A DNA stretch of 64,000 nt from Vibrio splendidus (GTDB taxonomy: Bacteria > Pseudomonadota > Gammaproteobacteria > Enterobacterales > Vibrionaceae): assembly GCF_001557875.1 (NCBI RefSeq), contig NZ_LNRF01000004.1, forward strand, positions 339,082 to 403,081, given 5' to 3'. The translations under genes and the position numbers were made by a program. Positions 58,894-64,000 of this stretch are shown here, piece by piece. The notes beneath the pieces were generated by a model. That model had not been told where the DNA came from. It saw only the letters and a list, made by a program, of their open reading frames with translations, and ran no database searches. Numbering within the stretch: the first letter of the stretch is position 1; every line of letters begins with the position of its first letter.

Positions 58894-60519
58894 ATGAAAC
58901 TAAAAACGCAAGCTTACTTATTATCCGGCATCATCTTGATCGCCCTGCTAGCACTGACGGCCACTGGTTTATGGACATTGAGAGTCGCTAGCAATATGGA
59001 CAACAAGGCTCGCGTGACCGAGCTATTTAAGAGTGCATACAGCATCCTTACTGAAGTCGAGAAGATGGCGATTGATGGCACTCTAGAAGAAGAGCAAGCT
59101 AAGCAACTGGCTACTCGCCTTCTTCGCAACAACATCTATAAAGATAATGAATATGTTTACGTAGCCGATGAGAACATGACGTTTGTCGCGACACCATTAG
59201 ATCCTCAACTACACGGAACCAGTTTTAACGACTTTAAAGATGGCAACGGGAATAGTGTTGGTCAGCTAATCCAAAGAGTACTTGGTAATCGTACTGGGCA
59301 GATCATTGAGTACACCTGGACACAAAAACTGCCAGATGGAACGATTGAAGAAAAACTGTCTATAGCAGAGAAAACACCACATTGGGGCTGGGTTGTCGGC
59401 ACAGGTATCGGGTTCAATGAAGTTAACGCTCGTTTCTGGTCTACCGCTCAATGGCAGCTGTTCCTTTGTGTCGTGATTGCTGGTCTTATTCTATCGAGCC
59501 TAATTGTATCTATTAAACGCATGCTAGCGCTTCTTGGTGGCGAACCTAAAGATGTAAGAGAAGCTGTACAAGCCGTAGCACAAGGTCGAATTCAAACCTC
59601 TTTCGAAACTCAGGCGACAGACGGCAGTATTTACCACGCCGTACAACAAATGAGTAAGTCACTGGCTGAGTTGGTATCAAACCTGGACGCTTCAATGCTG
59701 GCATTAAGGGGAGAACTGCAGCGCGTAGAAGACCGTGCTGGGTCAATTGCTCAACTAACAGAGACCCAACAGCAATCAACAGAGATGATTGCGACAGCAA
59801 TGACCGAGATGGCCTCTTCAGCCAATAACGTTGCTGATTCAGCTAGCGATACTGCCCGCAACACCGACGAGGCCGATAAACAGAGCCAGCATACCCAACA
59901 ACTGATTCACAACACAGTAGACAACATCCAAGGCCTAGCAGGCCAACTAGGCACAGCAAGCGAAGCTGTCGCTAACCTAGATAACGATGTAAACAACATT
60001 GCGAAAGTATTAGATGTGATTGGTGATATAGCGGAGCAAACTAACCTGTTGGCACTTAACGCAGCCATTGAAGCAGCTCGAGCTGGCGAACAAGGCCGTG
60101 GATTTGCGGTTGTAGCAGATGAGGTTCGTAACCTTGCAGGTCGAACACAATCAAGCACTAAAGAAATTCAGTTAATGATTAATAACCTTCAAGACGGATC
60201 TCGCAACGCAATTCAAACTATGGAAGTTTGTGCCGCGACCAGTGAAAGCACCGTAACAGAGTCTCAAAACGCCTCTGAAGCACTGCAACAGATTGTTGTC
60301 GCATTAGAGTCGATTTCATCAATGAGTCATCAAATCGCAACAGCGGCCGCTGAGCAGACTCAGGTGAGCGATGATATATCGAAGCGTATCAACATGATCG
60401 AAGAGAGCGGCAACCAACTGAGCAATGTCGTGACAGAAAGTCATAACAGTACCCAAACTCTCGCCTCCCTTTCTAATGAATTAGAAGCTTGGGTTAATAG
60501 GTTTGAAGTAAAACACTAA
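58894..60519 (+). CDS. Methyl-accepting chemotaxis protein with a single Cache sensor
   Basis: Inner-membrane chemoreceptor signalling to CheA/CheW. The 541-residue protein has a transmembrane helix at about 7-27 and a periplasmic sCache_2-like domain at about 35-185, with [20 protein letters not shown] and a closing [16 protein letters not shown] second helix lies at about 188-208, then a HAMP-like linker and the cytoplasmic hairpin. The tip reads [20 protein letters not shown], then [19 protein letters not shown]. There is no C-terminal CheR-binding pentapeptide. The ligand is unknown. It is inserted between two tRNA arrays and has its own terminator. Confidence 0.93.
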   Translation: MKLKTQAYLLSGIILIALLALTATGLWTLRVASNMDNKARVTELFKSAYSILTEVEKMAIDGTLEEEQAKQLATRLLRNNIYKDNEYVYVADENMTFVATPLDPQLHGTSFNDFKDGNGNSVGQLIQRVLGNRTGQIIEYTWTQKLPDGTIEEKLSIAEKTPHWGWVVGTGIGFNEVNARFWSTAQWQLFLCVVIAGLILSSLIVSIKRMLALLGGEPKDVREAVQAVAQGRIQTSFETQATDGSIYHAVQQMSKSLAELVSNLDASMLALRGELQRVEDRAGSIAQLTETQQQSTEMIATAMTEMASSANNVADSASDTARNTDEADKQSQHTQQLIHNTVDNIQGLAGQLGTASEAVANLDNDVNNIAKVLDVIGDIAEQTNLLALNAAIEAARAGEQGRGFAVVADEVRNLAGRTQSSTKEIQLMINNLQDGSRNAIQTMEVCAATSESTVTESQNASEALQQIVVALESISSMSHQIATAAAEQTQVSDDISKRINMIEESGNQLSNVVTESHNSTQTLASLSNELEAWVNRFEVKH

Positions 60520-60541
60520 ACTCTCTAGAAATTTTTTAAAT

Positions 60542-60575
60542 AAAAAAGCACGTTTTCATACGTGCTTTTTTTATT
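60542..60575 (+). terminator. Chemoreceptor gene terminator
   Basis: AAAAAAGCACGT/ACGTGCTTTTTTT hairpin, 22 bases past the stop codon. Confidence 0.9.
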
Positions 60576-60715
60576 TCGGCGCCCATTCAGTGTAGTTAAC
60601 CGTAGTTTTACTATCTATTAGGGCATGCTAGACCTAGGTTTTTCACCCCAAATGAGCAAAAACAACCCACTAAGTATAGAAAAACATCAAACGATACTTT
60701 TTTTGCAATTTAATG

Positions 60716-60744
60716 TTGACCCAGAACGCGAAAACACGTTTAAT
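60716..60744 (+). promoter_or_regulatory. Promoter of tRNA array 2
   Basis: TTGACC (60716-60721), 17-base spacer, TTTAAT (60739-60744), eleven bases before the tRNA-Phe. Same layout and -10 box as the array 1 promoter, supporting common origin. Confidence 0.8.
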
Positions 60745-60754
60745 ACACCTCGTC

Positions 60755-60830
60755 GCCCGGATAGCTCAGTCGGTAGAGCAGAGGATTGAAAATCCTCGTG
60801 TCGGTGGTTCGATTCCGCCTCCGGGCACCA
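60755..60830 (+). tRNA. tRNA-Phe (GAA)
   Basis: 76 bases, identical to the gene at 57709 (GCCCGGA acceptor). First gene of array 2. Confidence 0.97.
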
Positions 60831-60886
60831 CAATTTATTTGTTGGTGTCCTAGACAACAACAGTAAAGCACAAAGAAATATTATGT

Positions 60887-60962
<76 letters not shown>

Positions 60963-60986
60963 TTTCTTTAAAGCTTTAAGAATAAT

Positions 60987-61062
60987 TCCCCTTTAGTTCA
61001 GTTGGTAGAACGGCGGACTGTTAATCCGTATGTCGCAAGTTCAAGTCTTGCAAGGGGAGCCA
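60987..61062 (+). tRNA. tRNA-Asn (GTT)
   Basis: 76 bases, identical to the array 1 Asn genes. Confidence 0.97.
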
Positions 61063-61098
61063 AGTTAATCATCAAGCATAAGCTTTTTGATTCATGAT

Positions 61099-61174
<76 letters not shown>

Positions 61175-61203
61175 TTCTCTTGATTAGAGACTAAACAATC
61201 AAT

Positions 61204-61279
61204 TCCCCTTTAGTTCAGTTGGTAGAACGGCGGACTGTTAATCCGTATGTCGCAAGTTCAAGTCTTGCAAGGGGAGCCA
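61204..61279 (+). tRNA. tRNA-Asn (GTT)
   Basis: 76 bases, identical to the other Asn genes; last of array 2. Confidence 0.97.
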
Positions 61280-61287
61280 ATTAAAAG

Positions 61288-61314
61288 AAGCCGCATCATT
61301 GATGCGGCTTTTTT
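61288..61314 (+). terminator. Terminator of tRNA array 2
   Basis: AAGCCGCATC/GATGCGGCTT stem with six T, nine bases after the last tRNA. Confidence 0.92.
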
Positions 61315-61623
61315 GCATCTAAAGATCATAACTTCTCAATACAACTACCCTCACATTTCAAATATCATATTCAATTCAAAAACCAACCGTTTTTATATCT
61401 ATCCAAGGCTACAAATCTTCGCGACTTAACTCTCTTCAAAATCGCCCAACAACAAACGAGACATTCACGTAAGAGTCACTCATAGTACGTTACTACTCAT
61501 TTATTATTGAGAAGATCGGTTGAAAAAAATCAATGCTAAGCCTAGAAATGAGAAAGCTAAATAACAAATCAAATAAGCGCTAGAAAAGCTCTGTAAGGCA
61601 CTTCAATCTAAATGACACACAGG
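61315..61623. other. Intergenic region after tRNA array 2
   Basis: About 309 A/T-rich bases. I see no gene, repeat or terminator that I can support. Confidence 0.5.
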
Positions 61624-62019
61624 TTACTCTTTATCAAAACTATCCACTACAATAGCGCCCATAGAGGCTGGCATTGAAATAACAATCACTCTTTTGATCG
61701 ATACGACGGGATCACTCAATAGAGGTAATTTGTCTAGGCAAGTCAGTACCAAAGCAACGACCAATGCCGTCATAACATAAGCAATCACTATTCTGAAAAT
61801 AAACACCGGCAACCGAGCAACAACATCTTTTTGAAAGACACTCTCATACGTATAGAAGCCTAAGAACACCGCAGACAGTAAAAATAGCAGCAATAGATTA
61901 GCGGTAGGTAAAGTCTCCCCTAACTTCCAAGCCTCTTCAGAAAAAGAAATCGGCACGGCCAAGGCAAAAGATCCCACAAAGATCTGGCTCGCATCTTCAA
62001 AGTTAAAACTCAATTTCAT
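61624..62019 (-). CDS. Small hypothetical integral membrane protein
   Basis: 131 residues from ATG 62019 (an upstream in-frame ATG at 62031 adds four residues). There are four hydrophobic segments: about 14-27, 40-60, 72-98 and 108-124. Seen: GSFALAVPISFSEEAWKLGE and FLGFYTYESVFQKDV. The layout faintly resembles the DUF2391 type of putative membrane proteins, but I am not sure. No operon partner is nearby; the gene lies in the variable stretch between tRNA and rRNA operons. Confidence 0.6.
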   Translation of the reverse strand: MKLSFNFEDASQIFVGSFALAVPISFSEEAWKLGETLPTANLLLLFLLSAVFLGFYTYESVFQKDVVARLPVFIFRIVIAYVMTALVVALVLTCLDKLPLLSDPVVSIKRVIVISMPASMGAIVVDSFDKE

Positions 62020-62985
62020 AATTCGACCCATTAGGTTTAAGGCTTTATCCAGCTCTTAAAATAATCACAAAACTATCCGCCGATGGTTTCGGGGATTTTC
62101 TATTCTTACTAAGCAAACAGTAGTGACCTTCTAGCTCATCTTAGTCGCAATAACCAAAACATAGCTTGAACTAACCAACAAGAAATCAATATGTTCAGAG
62201 CTAAGTGGTCAAACAACTAATTCATATCGAGTCAACAAGCACATCAGAATCGAAGACAGACCGGTAAACATCCTAAAATACCATCCTCTAGAACCAGAGA
62301 ACATCGCAATCAGTTGGGGGGTGAACCTCACTGCACGTGTAGGCACGGATACGAGGGATGCTTTATTTCTTAGCTTATATATCCCTTAAGCACAACTTTG
62401 GAGCACAACCTGCGACTCTCACCTTCAAAGTGAATCAGGCACACCTTCCCCTTTGGAATGCTTCGAACAAAGCGCTTGATGCTATTGAGAGTGGTTTTAG
62501 CATAATGCACAACAAAAGCATCAAGTCGACTTATTAAGGGCTCTAGCGTTCTTAGCTGGAAGCTCCAAGATAGAACCCTAATTACACATCAGAACTATCC
62601 TCCAGATTCACTGACAGGACAGAAGTCAGGTTTCCTCGGCGAAGGGCTGTTAGCTAATACTGAGAGCCACTCACTTAATAAAGGAAACATCTACAGCGCA
62701 GAGTAAGTAGGATGGGGTGTAAGGCTTGTATAACTCAAGTATTGATAAGGGGGTCAGTTCAGTCTCATAAACCTAACTTACAGCGCGTATGGCTCGAGTA
62801 TCTGAATGCTAAACTTAAAGCTATATACGTTTGAAATCATGCTCGAGTCACCACACAGCTAGAATCAGAAATGATGTAGTCGTAATCATGAGTTGGTTTT
62901 GGGGAACACCTAAGCTAAGAACTGTGGGCTACGGGAAAATCTTTTATGTAAGTTATTCGACTGACGTGCGAAACACTATGATTTA
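62020..62985. other. ORF-poor stretch between the membrane protein gene and the rRNA operon
   Basis: Nearly 1 kb without a convincing gene. On the minus strand two short open frames (62588-62370 and 62385-62209) overlap each other but lack good start codons. A GGAGGA with an ATG eight bases later (62589) opens only a three-codon frame. It may be a decayed gene; see the findings. Confidence 0.5.
62209..62589 (-). pseudogene. Possible decayed gene with frame breaks
   Basis: GGAGGA (62603-62598) sits eight bases before ATG 62589, but that frame stops after three codons. A neighbouring frame then stays open for 72 codons to 62370, reading for example RLDAFVVHYAKTTLNSIKRF. A third frame continues for 58 codons to 62209, including VPTRAVRFTPQLIAMFSGSR. 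I do not recognise the family, and chance open frames are a real alternative. Confidence 0.25.
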
Positions 62986-62988
62986 GAT

Positions 62989-63020
62989 GCAAAAAAAACC
63001 GCGATTTCTAGCGAGGTTTA
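62989..63020 (-). terminator. Terminator of the rRNA operon
   Basis: Imperfect AACCTCGC/GCGGTT stem followed by eight T on the minus strand, about 115 bases beyond tRNA-Asp. Confidence 0.7.
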
Positions 63021-63100
63021 TTATAAATGGCGGAGTAGCTAGGATCTCAGGCGACCGGATCTCGTGGTTGGAGACCGAATTATCGATACCCAGAAACGAC

Positions 63101-63129
63101 GAAAGCCTAGTCATAAGACTAGGCTTTCT
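63101..63129 (-). terminator. Hairpin immediately after tRNA-Asp
   Basis: AAAGCCTAGTC/GACTAGGCTTT stem with a TTTC tail on the minus strand, seven bases past the tRNA-Asp 3' end. Probably the first of two tandem operon terminators. Confidence 0.7.
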
Positions 63130-63135
63130 AATAAG

Positions 63136-63212
63136 TGGCGGAGTGGACGGGACTCGAACCCGCGACCCCCGGCGTGACAGGCCGGTATTCTAACCAACTG
63201 AACTACCACTCC
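63136..63212 (-). tRNA. tRNA-Asp (GTC)
   Basis: 77 bases on the minus strand: acceptor GGAGTGG/CCACTCC, discriminator G, encoded CCA, anticodon loop CTGTCAC. Distal gene of the rRNA operon. Confidence 0.97.
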
Positions 63213-63240
63213 GCAGTGTCTATTCAGCTTAAAGCAATTT

Positions 63241-63359
63241 GAGCCTGACGATGTCCTACTCTCACATGGGGAAGCCCCACACTACCATCGGCGCTATTGT
63301 GTTTCACTTCTGAGTTCGGCATGGAATCAGGTGGGTCCACAATGCTATGGTCGTCAAAC
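63241..63359 (-). rRNA. rrf: 5S rRNA, distal copy
   Basis: 119 bases on the minus strand with the conserved CCGAACTCAGAAGTGAAAC and GATGGTAGTGTGGGG. Its terminal helix reads GTTTGACGA/TCGTCAGGC, differing from the other copy by paired changes. Confidence 0.95.
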
Positions 63360-63399
63360 AAATTCTGTTGTTAACTTGAATAACCAAATCAACTAAATA

Positions 63400-63476
63400 T
63401 GGTGCTGATACCCAGACTCGAACTGGGGACCTCACCCTTACCAAGGGTGCGCTCTACCGGGCTGAGCTATATCAGC
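63400..63476 (-). tRNA. tRNA-Thr (GGT)
   Basis: 77 bases on the minus strand: acceptor GCTGATA/TATCAGC, anticodon loop TTGGTAA, CCA encoded. It lies between two 5S genes, the arrangement of E. coli rrnD. Confidence 0.97.
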
Positions 63477-63518
63477 AGTTCAAGAATCATTTAAAGACGA
63501 TTCTGAAAAATTTTTGTC

Positions 63519-63539
63519 TTCACTTTTCAAAAAAGTGAA
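63519..63539 (-). other. Hairpin between 5S rRNA and tRNA-Thr
   Basis: TTCACTTTT/AAAAGTGAA stem with a three-base loop inside the rRNA operon spacer. It may be a processing hairpin or partial terminator. Confidence 0.35.
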
Positions 63540-63549
63540 AATAAATTTG

Positions 63550-63668
63550 GAGCCTGGCGATGTCCTACTCTCACATGGGGAAGCCCCACACTACCATCGG
63601 CGCTATTGTGTTTCACTTCTGAGTTCGGCATGGAATCAGGTGGGTCCACAATGCTATGGTCGCCAAGC
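63550..63668 (-). rRNA. rrf: 5S rRNA, proximal copy
   Basis: 119 bases on the minus strand, starting GCTTGGCGACC and ending CGCCAGGCTC. The body is identical to the distal copy; only the terminal helix differs. Confidence 0.96.
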
Positions 63669-63762
63669 AAATTTTAAAATTCGGAAAGCTAATCTAAAAG
63701 TTAATTCTCATCAAACTCATTCAAGGTATTTCTTTGAGTCCACAAAACCCCTTGGGTGTTGT

Positions 63763-64000
<238 letters not shown>

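Noticed and set aside
62987..63193. 68-codon frame ending in GTRTRDPRRDRPVF
   Set aside because: The C-terminal part is the antisense of tRNA-Asp, a classic spurious annotation.

Overview
The window is chromosomal DNA from a gammaproteobacterium, almost certainly a Vibrio (Splendidus-like; genus inferred from protein character, 5S/23S sequence and gene order, species not determined). It is a conserved housekeeping segment. Its gene order follows large blocks of the Escherichia coli chromosome: relA-rlmD-barA; acpS-pdxJ-recO-era-rnc-lepB-lepA-rseCBA-rpoE-nadB; ygfX-sdhE-ygfZ; ubiI-ubiH-ygfB-zapA-ssrS-fau-rpiA-serA-argP/argO-mscS-fbaA-pgk-epd-tkt-metK; and sprT-endA-rsmE-gshB-yqgE-ruvX-(pilU,pilT)-yggS-proC-yggT-yggU-rdgB-hemW-glsA-trmB-mutY-yggX-mltC. 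The far right end is RNA-rich and more fluid.

Region by region. 1-6.9 kb: stringent-response synthetase RelA, 23S methylase RlmD and the BarA hybrid kinase. 6.9-16.8 kb: a long leftward run with the lep/rnc/era/recO/pdxJ/acpS block and the sigma-E envelope-stress operon rpoE-rseABC, which carries a clear sigma-E autoregulatory promoter. 16.8-21.5 kb: NadB, the SdhE/YgfX pair, YgfZ, a YbaK-family deacylase and YtfK. 21.6-30.9 kb: ubiquinone hydroxylases, ZapA with 6S RNA and Fau, RpiA, SerA, a SIMPL protein, and divergent ArgP/ArgO. 31-39.6 kb: MscS, then central carbon genes fbaA, pgk, epd and tkt, divergent from metK (with MetJ-like boxes). 39.9-57.6 kb: DUF2189, SprT, EndA, RsmE, GshB, YqgE, RuvX, a 52-residue lipoprotein, the PilT/PilU retraction ATPases, YggS-ProC-YggT-YggU, DUF4426, RdgB-HemW, glutaminase, TrmB, MutY-YggX-MltC. 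57.7-64 kb: two Phe/Thr/Asn tRNA arrays flanking a chemoreceptor gene, a small membrane protein, an ORF-poor 1.1-kb stretch, and the 3' end of a leftward rRNA operon (23S-5S-tRNA-Thr-5S-tRNA-Asp).

I found no phage, integron, CRISPR, transposase or toxin/immunity island. The non-core signals are repeats and RNA-gene rearrangements: a 305-bp direct duplication of a Thr-Phe-Asn tRNA block, ten perfect copies of a 7-bp repeat right after the hemW stop codon, a two-module dispersed hairpin repeat present twice in opposite module order, a MITE-like palindrome between lepA and lepB, and a pair of unequal 5S genes. The best candidates for something undescribed are the 52-residue lipoprotein, the ytfK leader region (candidate sRNA plus an orphan ribosome-binding site) and the ORF-poor stretch before the rRNA operon. 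None of these amounts to a demonstrated new system.
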